Below are positions 45,820-58,363 of a DNA stretch of 64,000 bases, in pieces (position 1 is the stretch's first letter; every line of letters begins with the position of its first letter). Location: NCBI RefSeq assembly GCF_000182925.2, contig NC_026504.1:2542001-2606000 (forward strand), read 5' to 3'. The stretch comes from Neurospora crassa OR74A. Its lineage: Eukaryota; Ascomycota; Sordariomycetes; Sordariales; Sordariaceae. Under the pieces are notes generated by a model. The model was not told where the DNA came from and searched no databases. It worked only from the letters and a program-made list of their open reading frames with translations. The position numbers and the translations under genes are program-made.

Positions 45820-48084
45820 AAGGTGTTTATCTGTTTAATGATTTGTATTTGATGAAGTGATGGATATATCCTGGTTTGGTTTTGTTTTTGAGCTAATTTT
45901 GGGGTAAAAGGGGTTTAGCGGCGGTATATATCTGCTAGAATTTGTTGGATATGCCATTCATGTCTACTCCTGATTCTCGTGCCAACCCACGTATCCAATG
46001 TCCCTAATGGGTTCAACTTTCCTCACAATATGTCCCAGCTGAGCCTGCCATACTACAATATCTCTTTTAGTGTATGGTCGTGTGTGTGTGCTTACATGAA
46101 CGCCTCTTCTGTGCGTCGGACTGTCGGACAGCAACCCGAGAGAATGGTATAATCAGGTAAAACCGGGAAAGTGATCGCCGCCATGATCGGTCATGATGTG
46201 CCCTCCTGCATTTGGAAACCGGTTGTGCGGTTTGTACCATGGTACTGCTATCACACTCTTAATGCCTGATAGGTAAAATATGTCTTCAAGTTTTTAAGGC
46301 GATGAAGACAGCAAAGAGGGGGTTAGGAGGGGCAAACCATAACAATTCCGGATCTCGAGTGTGACCTGGATCTTGCATTGCAAGCGCGTGGTTTTCTCGC
46401 TGTGGCACCTGGGAATAAGAACATGCAAGTTGACACTTGAAGGAAGTCGGGAGCGTATGGTAGTTCCCTGGGAAGTTGAAGTCATTCATCCCATTCGTTT
46501 ATTGTTATCTTTTTATTAATTCACAATGGCAATGAAGGGCCAATGGAAATTAGTTGGATTGTCTTTTCAGACATTAGGGTTGTCCATAAGAGCTGACCAA
46601 ACCGGATACTTTCTACTTTTTTTTCTTCTTTGAATCCGACATGATTAAAAATGGAAAGCAACACCTTGACGATGCCCTCGTATAAATCAGATCCAACCTA
46701 AGCGGGCAGGGCAGGTCGCCAACGCCCTAGCGGCCAAGTTTCTTTCAAGCCTAGCACGCCTAGCACGCACTACCCGCTCGTTCGGTTATACCCGCCCAGC
46801 AACTGAATGGGACTCGTAATTTCAACACTAGTCCGCCCGGTATACTATGTTAAGAGCTGTCATCCACATCCTTCCCGTCATGACGTAAAGGTGCTTGTTT
46901 TCGGTCTCAAAAAACATGACCATTTCCAGTCACCAGACAACCTTTTTGAGCTCTAAAGAAGCAACAGGACATGCCAACCCGCCGCACTACATGATATGTA
47001 CACCTACATACTGACGGGAGTACCACAGTACATTGGGTGAGGCATAATATAGGTAGGTAAATGCATGCCTGTAATATCCCGTCATTGCATCCAGCAATGT
47101 GTCGTGTACAGGAACTGCAGGACTGGCTGCCTGCCACTGCGCCACTGTACCACGTACTGGACGAAGCGGGCATGTGCACCATTGCCCTCCGGCTGGGAGC
47201 CCTGCAGAGTCGCCTATGCTACTGAGTAGGACGCAGCGGAACGGGTGACGGGCAGTTACATACATGACATGATGCTTACACTGGTACGGGTACCGATATC
47301 GTAAATGCGTGATTGTCCCTCTTCAGCCAAACTGTCTTCACGACGGATTGTGTCTTCCAGTATGTTGTTTTTCTGAATATATGTTGTTGTACACTACTCT
47401 CGTTGTCGCGTTGCACGTGCCATCTGAAACAGAAACCCACCGTATCGTTGAGAATCAATACCAAGGCTGGCGCAAGTTGGCCAAGTTAGGTGCGAGGATG
47501 TGTGTGAGGGATTTGGCCACCTATGGCTAGAAATAAAAGCGCAAGAGCAAAGAAGAATAAGAAGAAGCTGGGACTGGTGGAAGGTCGGACTGGACTCAAC
47601 TTTGCCCAGTCTTATCATCTTGAAACAAGCAACACATCCACCCCGTACATTATCCAGGCTCTGAACACCTATTTACCTTTGGTCCATGTAACTTATACGT
47701 AGGCCGAACGAATCGACTTCACAAACCTTACATTACATTAACGGCTCCTTGCCCACCCTTGTCATTGCCTACCCTGTCCGTCCTTTCTTGGCCTCAAAAG
47801 ACCATTCACTTCCCCCCCCACCTTCCTCGTCCGTCAAAGAGACTCTCCAACGTTCCTCCAACTACCCATCACTACTCCGTGGCATCGAGAGGGGGAAAAG
47901 AAGGGGAGAAGAACGACATTTGACAGATAATAAGTCGTCCGATATACCTAACATACAGAGGAGACGAGGACAAGCAAACAAAAACGACAAACGCAAGGCA
48001 TTACCATACCCTTACCTTGACACATATCGCGAGAAACGACAGAAACAAGGAATAAAAACAACAACCCCACGAACGAACGACGAT
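45820..48084. other. Long intergenic region; no gene recognised
   Basis: About 2.26 kb between the flavocytochrome and the Rab gene. Short open frames on both strands have no domain. Near 46750 a CTAGCACGC motif is repeated. The last 350 bases before 48085 are C- then A-rich, as in a promoter and leader. No tRNA or 5S rRNA seen. Confidence 0.6.
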
Positions 48085-49756
48085 ATGTCGTCTTCTCTCG
48101 AGGCTAAAATAGTCGTTCTCGGCTCCCAGGGCGTCGGCAAAACATCCCTCGTGACGCGCTTCTGCAAGGGTGCCTTCAACCCAGCCCAAATCACCTCGAC
48201 CGTTGGCGCCAGCATGATGACCAAGCGCGTTATCGACACTGATACCGATACCGTGGTGCGATTACAGATTTGGGATACTGGTATGTCGTGGTGGTGATTT
48301 ACACTTGTCGATATAAATCACATGCATATGTTCCATCACTGCCTCCATATTTACCTACCCATGTCCTCCTCCCCCAGCTTGCCCCACCCATTTACTATAT
48401 ATATATAAATGTAGTATCCGTCCCCATCACTCCCCACATAGGAAACAGCAACAATAACAAGAGCATGAGGCTGACTTATACCCGAAACATAAAACTATTT
48501 GAAAAAAATAAACAGCTGGCCAAGAACGTTTCCGCTCCATCTCCCGTCTCTACTACCGCGGCGCCAATGCCTGCATCCTATGCTACTCCATCACCGACGC
48601 CGCCTCCTTCGCCGAGATGGGCATGTGGCTAACCGAACTACGGCGCAACCTGCCTCAGGACATAGTCCTGCACGTCGTCGGCACCAAGGCTGACATGGTC
48701 GCCCGCGACCCTTCCAAGCGAGAAGTGCCCTTTGAGCGCTGCATCGCCTATGTAGCCGAAAACCTGAACCCGGGCGTGGGATCGACGCCACCACCTACGG
48801 CCACGCCGTTGGGGATGCCCGGGGTAGGGGGCTCTTTGAATTCAAATAGTGGTGGTGGCTTAGGAGGGTGGGCAGGTACAGGAACAGGAACAGGGGCGAC
48901 GACGACGACAACGACGACAGGTACTGGGACTACACCAGCAACAACAACCACAGAAAGACCAGAACGATCAGGTCTAGGAGGGCTAGGAGGGTTAGGGGGA
49001 ATCAGACTACGAGGAGGCGAAACCTCCCACCACCAACAACAACAACAACAACGAGAAACCCAAAATGCCGAAGGAAGCAACACCACAACAACCGGCGGCG
49101 GCGGCGGCGGACCTAGACCACGTCTACGCAACCACCATCACCCCCACCCCCATGGCTTCCAAAGCACCGAACCTCGCTCCCCCAGCTCCAAACGCAGCTC
49201 TGGCTTTTGGGGCCAAGAAGTCGGCTGGGACGCCTGCCATGAGATCTCTGCCGAATCAGGCGAAGGCGTGGAAGAAGTCTTTCGTGTGGTTACTCGCAAA
49301 CTGGTGGAACAAAATCGCAGGATGCAGCAGGCTTTGTTAGCTGCTGCTGCTACACCTGGTGTCTTCACTCCTGGTGTATTCGGGCCTGGGACTGGTGGAT
49401 TTTATCCTGATGGTGTGACAGGAGGACTAGTAGGCGGCGGTGGTGCTAGTGGTGCTGGTGCTGGTGCTGGTGGTTACGGAGCTGGTGTTGGCGGTGTTGG
49501 GTATGGTGTTGGAGGGGGAGGTAGTGGTGGTGGTGGTGCGGGGGGGAACGGACTGCCAGGGTACTTCGATCTGAATCCCAATGCGACAATCAGGGTGGGG
49601 AGGGATAGGAGGAGTTGGTTGTTTAGTCCGGGGATCTTGTCGACGCCGGGGATATTGCTGCCTGGGGGAGGAGGGGATGGTGTGGGGGTAAACGTGGGAG
49701 GGGAGCAGCAGATGGGTGATGATGGTAGGAGAGGTGGGAAGGGAAAGTGCTGTTGA
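48085..49756 (+). CDS. Rab-family small GTPase with a low-complexity insertion and Gly-rich tail
   Basis: A membrane-traffic GTPase. Exons 48085-48280 and 48516-49756 (235-base intron, long for this locus) give 478 residues; ordinary Rabs have about 200. The P-loop is GSQGVGKTS (13-21), the switch 2 motif WDTAGQERF spans the splice and so confirms it, and RFRSISRLYYRGANACILCY follows. G4 is TKAD (122-125). About 149 residues of Gly/Thr/Gln/His-rich sequence (150-298) then intervene before G5, here EISAES (308-313). After the GTPase fold come about 130 Gly-rich residues and a C-terminal Cys-Cys (GKCC), a geranylgeranylation signal. The start MSSSLEAKIVVLG sits just before the P-loop. I cannot place it in a named Rab subfamily. 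Confidence 0.85.
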
Positions 49757-50984
49757 CATCTTTGCTCGCCCCTCCGAGGTCAAGATTCTGGTGCTTGGTG
49801 TCTCTGCTCTGTCTTGAAGGAGAGAAAGAGGAGGAAAAGCGGGAAGAAGAAGATGGATGGATGGATGGATGGATGGACGCATGCGTGTCTATCATGATGA
49901 TACCCATGATTTTACGGAAACGACACGGTCTTTTTTCTTTGTGTTATGCTTAGCCTCATTTTACTTGCATCGTTTTCCATGACCGGCCGTTAGATACCTG
50001 GTCCATTTGGGCTTTTGATTTGGCCTAGGAGAGAGAGCATTGCAATAACGGAAGGGAAGGGAAGGGAAAGACAAGGGTCAATTTCAACCGGGGCTTGTCT
50101 GTTTGAACTTCATACTTGCTGATCGGGTTTGGACCATGGTTTGGTTTTGTGCCTAGCTTCCTTTTATGTTTGTTTTCCTCTGTTCTGCATTGTTTATGTT
50201 TTCCTCATATCCTCTACTCAAAGATTACTATGTGTGCTTACTTTGCCTCTTACTCGTCTTTTCATCATTACTCCTGCTGGACCAGGAATAACGCTTCATG
50301 GACGTTTCCTAATCTACAAGTTATTTCTCTCTCTTCTTTTTCATTTTTTTTCCCTTTCTCTATCTTCTGTTACTAGTGGCATTATTAGTGGCATTAGGTT
50401 CGGTAACGGCATGGATACACGCATGGACACAGTTTTAGGCATGGGTTCGGTAAAAAAGGAGGTTAGCAGTCAGTTAGAGCACATTATTCATGGACCGAGA
50501 ATGGAGTCTCTACTTGAAGCTACTTTGTTGGTGATTAACATGGAGCTCTTCCGGGGAGTTTTCCCATGCTAAGTGAATTGATCTTGTCGAAGTTCACGAG
50601 GCTTACAGGATTTCCATACCCTGATTGAATTGGTCAAGTATTAGTGACTGAAGCATAAGAAAAGTGAAGACAAGGTAGTCCTTGAGCCACGTTTTGACTT
50701 GTCTATTTTTATCCTCTATCGACCTTGACGGCCTTTGATACCCCTTTCATGAATCTGGGTATTCGTAAATCGATATGCCATGGATATCTCTAGAGGAGCC
50801 CATAGATGCAAGGCCAAGCACCTCACCAAAATACCCATCAACCAACTTCCTATTAATGCCCGCTGTGTTCAGCACGCCCATAAGAGCATGTGTCATCGCT
50901 GAGAAACTTTCCGTGCCGAGTTAACGAACCATTCCAATACCCCCCCTCGCAAACAGTTCAGAGCCATCGATCGTAGAATAAAAA
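49757..50984. other. Convergent 3' flanks of the Rab gene and dcl-1
   Basis: About 1.2 kb. It contains a GGAT microsatellite (about 49853-49876), AAGGG repeats near 50050, and T-rich sequence at 50100-50370. No gene recognised. Confidence 0.6.
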
Positions 50985-53900
50985 CTAAACCGCCGTGCCA
51001 TGTACCTCTCCATCCACATCCGCCTCTGGCACTCCTCCATCAACCTCCATCGGCACCCCCTTACAATTACACCCCAACCTCTCCCTGAACTCCTCCACGC
51101 TCATGCCCTCCAAAAGCTTGATAGCCTTCTTCGCCATAGCCGACTTTGCATACCGTCCACTGGCCGCCACCGCATGCACCACCGTCTTGCCATGTACCAG
51201 TAGCGCCGAGACCACCTTGGGCGGATTGATCTCACTAATCTCACCAGCCACTGCACCATTGCCCCCTCTTCCACCTCTTCCTTCCGTAACATCTGTGTCC
51301 AGCTCCTTGGCAAAGCTTCTCCACTCGTTGCAGCGGAACTTGTGCGCCATCATGTTCGCCACAAAGGTGACGGGATGTTTGTTGGCGAAGGTATCATAAA
51401 GATGCATATCCTCGAAAAAAGGCAGAACGTGCATGTTGAAGAAGTTTTGGACTACGGAGTAATCGTACTCGCTGTCAACGAAGATGGCGCCAATGTATGC
51501 CTCCACCACGTCCGACAGGCACTTGGGCAAGCGAGAAGCGTGTGTGATGTGCACCCAGTAATCCCTGCTATACTCGTCTGCGGTTTTTCCTGCGTTGATA
51601 GCCTCCTGCTTGGCCGTCTCAAGTGCTTCTTCTATCTCGGTCACATACTCGGCGATGTCCTTGAGGATGGAGGGCGACATGGTGGCGATGCACTTGTTGA
51701 ATCCCAAGTGGAAGGAGAGGCAGCACAGAAACTGGTTGGACACCATGGCCATTTTGTGCTCCGTTAGCCATTGCGGGTCGGCGGCGGGGAACTTGCGGAA
51801 GAGGTAATCAACAGCGACCATGTCGAAGAGCGCGTCGCCGAGGAATTCGAGGCGTTGGTACGAGGGGAGACGTTCGTAGAGGGACGGGTACGTCGGGTGC
51901 TGGAAGGCTGCGCGCAAGAGACGCGGGTGCTTGAATTTGTAGCCCATGCGCTCGGAAAACTTTTTGGCCATGTCGCGCTGGGCACTATTGGCTGATTCCG
52001 TCTGCCAGGTTGGCTTTTGATATACGGCGTAGTAGTCGCCGTAGCTGATCATGCGGTGCTTCTTGTCTTTGACCATGGCAGTTACAGCCTTGATCGCCAT
52101 GTCAAAGCTGCCCTTCTCTTGGCCTGTAAGGTAGGCGGCGCCAATGAGGGCCTCGCAAACGTCAGCAATGGACTTGTCGGCCAGGACATGCCGCTGACGC
52201 GCGTCCTTACTCTTGCCCTTCTTCAAAATTAGGCCCTCCGGATACCATTGTCTGCGGTTAAATGACATGGACCGGATGTATTCTTCGAGCCCTATCTCTA
52301 GGGCGTTGTTGAATAGGTTCTTGTTGCAGATAAGGAGCATACGCTCGACATGATACTCGAATTCGCCCTTGTCAGGGATCAAGGTATATATGGCAATGGT
52401 TGTTGCCATTTTCAAGAAGGAGTCACCAAGAAACTCGAGTCTCTCGTAGTTGTCACCCATTCCAGTTTGAAAGTTTTCCTTCTCGGCATCGTGTTCATCC
52501 GAGTTATCGCTGTCCTTGGTGAAGGCCTCAAGGGCGAGGTCTGGGCGCAAGTCTAGACCCAGAAGCTTGCATGCGTCCAATGCAACTAGATTCGATTCTA
52601 CCCGGTGTATGATTGACGGGAAACAGAGAAGCATTGCCACCACATCTGCTGGTATCTGTATATGACATGTTAGAATCATCTTTTTGACATAAAGTACACA
52701 TACTTACAGGTGAAATCCTCATGGGTTCAAGAATCAGGAAACACTGTTGTGGTTCCACGTCCTCATCCCTCAGCGTATCGTCGAGAAAGTCTCGACGAGT
52801 GGAAATAAGCGCAGCCTCCACGACAGGCTGATCCGCCTGGAATATCATAAAGCCACGCGACTTTGACCATAAGCTGTTGCTGTAGTTCAGAATGTCATGT
52901 GTGGTGCCTAAGCCTCTCCAAGCCCTGTGATTCGGTGCAACAATACCATCTGGCACGGGATCCGTGGGTTTCATGTCATGGCGACGGTGATGAGTAAAGA
53001 ACTTCCGTGCTCCGTCGTATGGGTCAACTACAAACTTGTCTTGGAAAAAATCATCTGGCTCAAGAAACGTGTATGGCACCTTCTCGTTCTCACTGACGTA
53101 TGCTAGCGCTTTTCGGTCAATGAGGTGAGCTGGGCTCTTGGCCAAGCGGAAGTCAAACCCGTGACCACCGTCCATTGGAGAGAGAAAGTACGGAAGGTTG
53201 ACTGCTGTCGCCTCGTATTCCTTGCTGAAAACATCCATGAAAGCTTTCAGGGTGAAACGAGTAAGTTGCTCCACCAACGTATCGTCAGCCTGGACAGAAC
53301 CTGGGATAGGCACGCAGCGGACTTTGGAAAAGCGCTTAGTGCCAAAAAAGAGCGGAAAGGAAGCCACTTCTGGGAGAGCGCTTCTACTAAGCAGGAGAAG
53401 AGGACGAGAGCTACGCCCAAGGGTGTCCGGGTTCTCCAGAACAAACGCAGTGGCAAAAAGCTGCGTGACCACGCCTCGAACCGACCATAATTCGGGCTTC
53501 AGACGCATGGCGTACTCCGTCTTCTTCTTTGAGCTGACAGCAAGGCGAGCATTCCGCATTTCCGGTAGCTGCTTGGTGAACACAGACTGGAGGTGGTTAT
53601 CCAAGTGGCCAGCCTTGAGTAAAGCAAGGCAAAGCTCGAATGCAGCTGCACATTTGGCCACCCCCTTACTTAAATGTACTTTGCCAACCGCGCTCTTGAT
53701 GGGTGATGCATCAGGCATGACGACCTCGCACTGAAAGCCACCAGGAACAGTGGTGATGTAGTATTCCGGACTCAAACTCGTCTCCGGTGGGTGTGGTAGG
53801 GTGGCGGTGAAGTTGGCGAGACAGACAAGGCTTTGCATATAGCTGAGTTTCGCACCAGTATCTGGGACAGTGTACTGCCTCTTGCCCTTTTCCTTCCGAA

Positions 53901-55853
53901 GCAGATAGTCCAAGTTCATATGGTTGCCAGTCAGCTTCCTGTCTTCGGGTAGAGCCTCGCAGAACTTGCGCAGGACATCTTCAGCCCCTTTAGCTCGCAA
54001 TATCCTGGAGTGGTGCTCGTAATTCCCTTTTTCGATCATCTGGATGTAGCGAGAATCTGGACGACGAGCTCGACCACGCGACTGGATACACTGAATCAGA
54101 GTATCATAGAGATCGAATCTGATAACGATATTGCAATCTGGAATATCGAGACCTTCCTCAGCAACAGAAGTAGCAAATAGGCAGTTTATCTCGCCAAGCT
54201 TGAACTTTCGAATTATTCTGTTTTGTTGCTGGAAGTTGATCTTGGCGTTGACATAGCTTGAGCCAGTTGTCCCACCTCCAACCAAGACTTCTGCTGCAAT
54301 GCTGGGTATGTGAGACTTTATCTCAGGCTGCTGGAGCAAATCCGCCAACAGCATCGCCGTGTTCCGCTGTCGGACAAAAATAATGCATCTTTGCGCACCC
54401 ACGCCCCTCTCGAACTGATCACGCAAGATTCTAACAAGCATGATGACCTTGGACGACAACATCGTCGGATCGAGAGCAGCGGGTGAAAATGTATGCGCGT
54501 TAACCAACTCGTGAGCTTCACGGACTTGCTTGACGTGCTTTTCGGTGATTTCATCGAGGGCTGCGACTTTCATGAGATCTCTCTCAGTGCGTGATTCCAG
54601 TTTGACTATGTCCTCTTGTTTGAAGAAAAGTTGCCAATACCGGTCGGCACACCATGTTCCCAATTTAGATGCAGCCGAGGTAGTAAAGTTGAGCGGCTTC
54701 TTAAACAGCTCTTGTCCTCCAACAAGTTTGCGTAATTGCTTGTTGAGGACTGTCTCCGAGTCTGGTCGACCACGAACGTATTCAACAACCAACTCGGTCT
54801 TGGGTTTGCAAATCGTATGCTGAAGGGCGGCCGGGTCGGCGGCCGTGGCTATTTGGCTGTGAAGTAACGCCTCCAGTTCTGCCGCAGCCCGCCTCGGGTC
54901 AACCTTCGCGTCAACCGGGGAGGCCGTCAAGCCAAGGATTCTGGGTCTTCTCTCCAGCTGCTCATCAATATAAAAGTTCTTGATGATGCGAGCATACGGA
55001 TGATCTTTTTTCGTATGGTGGGCTTCGTCGAAGATCAAGAGGTTGATCTGGTCCATTCTAATCCAGGAATGATGGAGCGCTGTGCTGAGGATTTCAGCTG
55101 TACAGACAACCACTTCGTTTTGCTCCAATGCTTCCTTCCAGAAAGCTTTTGATTCGACACCTTCCACCATCTCACCGCATAGTTTCTCCATTGGGAAATC
55201 GAGGTTCTTGGTGAGAAAGCTGTGTTGTTGGAACACCAAGGCCACCTTGTCGACCAGGAAGAAGGCAATCCGTCTGGGTAAACCCTTTTCTCGGTCCTCC
55301 AATTCACCAGTAATGACCCAGCGTAACAACATGGCGGCGATCAGAGTCTTTCCGGATCCTATCCAAGGTTTGAACAAGTCAGAAAGAGGGTCCCAGTTTG
55401 ACAGAGTGTGAGGAACTTACCTGTATCCAGAACAGCAATCGTGTTTTGCTGTTTTGCACGTTCAAAAAGCTCCACCTGATATTCTCGTGGTGAAGTGATG
55501 ATTCTCTCGCTATCAAAGCCAATAGCGGGCAACACGTCCACGCCGGCCACCCTTGCCGCTTCTATCGCGGCTTTTCTTTGGTCTCTTGCCAGAGTTTCCT
55601 GGTGCTCCTCGATCCACGAGTTGAAAGCAGCAGTATCGGCAAGCTTCTTGGCCGAAATCTTCTTGGGCTTGGGTTCCGGGTTCACTGTCCATCTTTTAAC
55701 GCCGTCCTCGCTCTCGACATCAGAGGCGTTTCCTCTGTCGTCGTTGTCGGAGACCACATCTTCTTGGGAGAGATCTATCAAATCTTCATCGCCGCCGATT
55801 ATCTGGCTAGTCGCCTCCGGTGGGATAAAGGGTAGCCGAGTGGCTACGGCCAT
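50985..55853 (-). CDS. dcl-1: Dicer-like ribonuclease III DCL-1
   Basis: Cuts double-stranded RNA into small RNAs for RNA silencing and, in Neurospora, for meiotic silencing by unpaired DNA. Exons 55853-55421, 55358-52708 and 52655-50985 join in phase to 1584 residues, the length I recall for N. crassa DCL-1. The helicase has the Walker A GSGKT (145-149, split by intron 1) and Walker B DEAH (255-258). The C-terminal helicase half includes QSRGRARRPDSRYI. A Dicer dimerisation domain follows (SYMQSLVCLANFTATLPHPP). RNase IIIa has YERLEFLGDSFLK (1098-1110) and RNase IIIb has YQRLEFLGDALFD (1294-1306), each followed by its ADVCEALIG or SDVVEAYIG block. A dsRNA-binding domain ends the protein. The N-terminal 100 residues are acidic, as in Dcl-1 rather than Dcl-2. 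Introns are 62 and 52 bases. Confidence 0.95.
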
Positions 55854-56596
55854 GGTGACGAGCTGTCGTTCTTTTCCTTCTTGTTGCGTGATGGAAGTTT
55901 GGTGATAATTTTGCAAAAGAGCGCGTGGACCGAACCGAAAGTGACAGACTGCTGTCGGGAATGAGAGTCAAAGTTATTGACGGACAACGAAGACCAAATA
56001 GCTAGACCAGGTCCAAGACGTTCGGGGATGCAGCAAGTACTGGAATCAGGGACTGCCACCGGACCCTCTCAACTTGGGTTCGTCAAGTATCGACCGAAGC
56101 GAGCTATCGCATTGTTGGTTGTTGAAGAAGAAATATGAAATTGGAAGCAGTTGCCGCGAGAGAACAGCAAGTTATAGAGAACGGAAGGGTGCGATGACAG
56201 TTTGGAGTGTTTGTGAGTAAGTGAAGACCGTGGGGGAAGAACGAAGCTGAGGTTCAGGCAGGTGCAAAAGCTCGGGCCCCGCTTTTATACAAACACTCGC
56301 AACAGATGAGATGAAGACAGGAAGGTTACACTGCTGCCATAAACCAGATAAAATTGACACCCTTTCCATCGCTTCGGTTCATTATAGCAGTTCAAACATA
56401 ACGCTAGCATCTTGCTGTTGGTGGGGAGTTTGTTCGGCCATTATTTTGTGTCAAAGTTGTGTTGCTAAGCAAACATGGCAGGATCAAAATGTGCCGGGTA
56501 GGCAAAGAAAGAAAGGAGAAAAAGAAAGAAAGGAACCGATCATGATCATAAGGAAAAGTGAGCCAACCGACCAGAACGATAAGTACCTAGCTAAAC
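55854..56596. other. dcl-1 promoter region and 3' flank of the pyridoxamine oxidase gene
   Basis: About 740 bases between two minus-strand genes; only a TATA-like box noted. Confidence 0.6.
56282..56289 (-). promoter_or_regulatory. TATA-like box upstream of dcl-1
   Basis: TATAAAAG on the minus strand, about 430 bases before the dcl-1 ATG, followed on that strand by a G-rich stretch. It would imply a leader of about 400 bases. Confidence 0.35.
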
Positions 56597-57569
56597 TTAT
56601 GGACTTAGCCTTTCCAAAGTCCACTTGTCTTCACCTCCATCTTGATGGACGCGGTCGTAGACAAACCGATCATGTAGACGGTTTTGCCTTCCCTGCCAGA
56701 ACTCGACCCGTTCAGGAACGATCCGCAAGCCTCCCCAGAAATCCGGGACGGGGATCTTCTCCTCGCCTTCAAAGCGCTGCTCCGACTCCTTGACCCACTT
56801 GTCCAGCTGTCTTCGTCCGTCGTCGTCGGGATCCGCAGGGTCGGGATGGAGGACAGCGCTTTGTTTGCTTGACCAGGCGCCAAGACGACTGCCACGAACT
56901 CTTGTGTCAAAGTAAGCCTGGCTCTCCTCTCGTGTCAAGCGCTCCGCTCTTCCCTCCACCCTGACCTGCCTTTCCAACGGCTCCCACCAGAAAACAAGAG
57001 AAGCCCATGGGTTGCCGGTGCTGGATCCATCCTCACTGCCAAACAAGTCGCGCGCCTTCCCACTGGTGCCAAAGTTGCTGTAAATAACAAAGCCCTTTGG
57101 GTCCAGCTCCTTCATGTACACCATGCGCGACGAGACGCGACCCGAGGGCAACTGTGCAGTCGATAGCGTGCAGGTTTCGGGGTGAGAAATGCCCGTTTCG
57201 GGTTGGCAAGCGTCCGTGAACCATTTGTGGAATTGGGTAATGGGACTATCGGGGTCAAGGTCGGACCGTCTTAAGCCTCCTCGGGTCTCGGCCTTGAGGA
57301 ACTGAGCCGCTTGACCGGGGACGGACGGGTCGGCTGAGGCACCGGCGGGGGCAACTAGAGGTCAAGAGTCAGCTCCTGTTGCCATTGCAGTGGTATCTCT
57401 GTGAATGTTCCCAATCCCACTTACAGATGAGCTTTGCGCCATCTTGCGCTGGGTGGAGAGCCATTGTCTTGGTAGTGAAGGTAGCAACTCTCGGGGGGTT
57501 CAAAGGCTTCGGACGAAGGGTGACTGCAGAGACGGAGAAGAGGCGACGACAACTTGCTCGCATTGGCAA
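56597..57569 (-). CDS. PDX3: Pyridoxamine 5'-phosphate oxidase
   Basis: An FMN enzyme that oxidises pyridoxamine or pyridoxine phosphate to PLP, the cofactor used by enzymes such as the decarboxylase at 35.9 kb. Exon 1 is 57569-57425 and exon 2 is 57354-56597, giving 300 residues from the first ATG. Family motifs are LSTAQLPSGRVSSRMVYMKE, FVIYSNFGTSGKARDL, ASLVFWWEPLERQVRVEGRA, RGSRLGAWSSKQS, and the C-terminal block EFWQGRQNRLHDRFVYDR with the conserved R-L-H-D-R. The typical enzyme has about 220-260 residues. The extra N-terminus is basic and hydroxylated (MPMRASCRRLFSVSAVTLRP), suggesting a mitochondrial presequence. A second in-frame ATG at 57464 (MALHPAQDGAKL) would give a cytosolic form of about 265 residues. 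Confidence 0.92.
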
Positions 57570-58363
57570 GACAAAAGTGAATGGATGTGAGGAGCAACGA
57601 AGCAGGAAGTTTTATAGTGGCACCACTTTGCAGTCCGGTCGGACCTCTATAAAAGGAAAAGCCAGGATGGAAGAATCGAGAACGGAAGCGAGCGGCAGCA
57701 GAGAGGGAGAACATGCGATCAGTCACAGAGAGGCCGAGACAGTGCCGTCAGGGTGGTGCCGTCATAGTATCGACTCCACACTAACATACCCCTTTTGGCC
57801 AACCGGGCATCGAAGACTCGAGACGAGGACGACCACACTTGCCTTTTCAATTCCATACTTTAGGTATAGCACAAAGTGAATCAGAAGAGACGAATTTTAG
57901 CTATGGAGACTAGAGGTACTTGGCGTGATCATTGGGCGCACAGAACAACATCCAAAGCCGGCTGGTCGAAGCCAGGATCAAAGTGTAGTCCATGCTGTTG
58001 GAGGGGACATGTCGATTGAGAATGAGATAACCGATAAGAAAATAAACATTCCACTTGCTTGGCAAAGGAGATCGGAGCGAGGATCAGAGCGGGGCAAAGA
58101 AACGGACATGGTGAGCTCACCAGTGTGGGTTTGCAATTGACATGCCCCGCATCCCAGAGCTGTCAACTGTTATGAAACCTCCACTGAAGTTCAGTTATCG
58201 TCTCCATCCATTCCAGAATCCCCAATTCCATTCGTTCCCTTCCAACGAAAGAACGCAGCAATAACCAGACATCACCACCCTTTGCTTCTTCGCTTACTTG
58301 CGCCAACATCGACTCAAGACACCGCGGATCAGACGTTTCAAACTCACAAGCGACCGCCCCAGA
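57570..58363. other. Divergent promoter region between PDX3 and TAP42
   Basis: About 790 bases. TATA-like sequences occur on both strands: TATAAAAC on the minus strand at 57609-57616 and TATAAAAG on the + strand at 57648-57655. No gene recognised. Confidence 0.55.
57609..57616 (-). promoter_or_regulatory. TATA-like box for PDX3
   Basis: TATAAAAC on the minus strand, 40 bases before the first ATG (57569). If used, transcripts would start only about 10-15 bases before that ATG, which could make the downstream ATG at 57464 the main start. Confidence 0.45.

Noticed and set aside
50116-50572. Overlapping hydrophobic open frames after the Rab gene
   Set aside because: They arise from T-rich 3' flanking sequence (long Phe/Ser/Leu runs) and do not resemble a membrane protein family.
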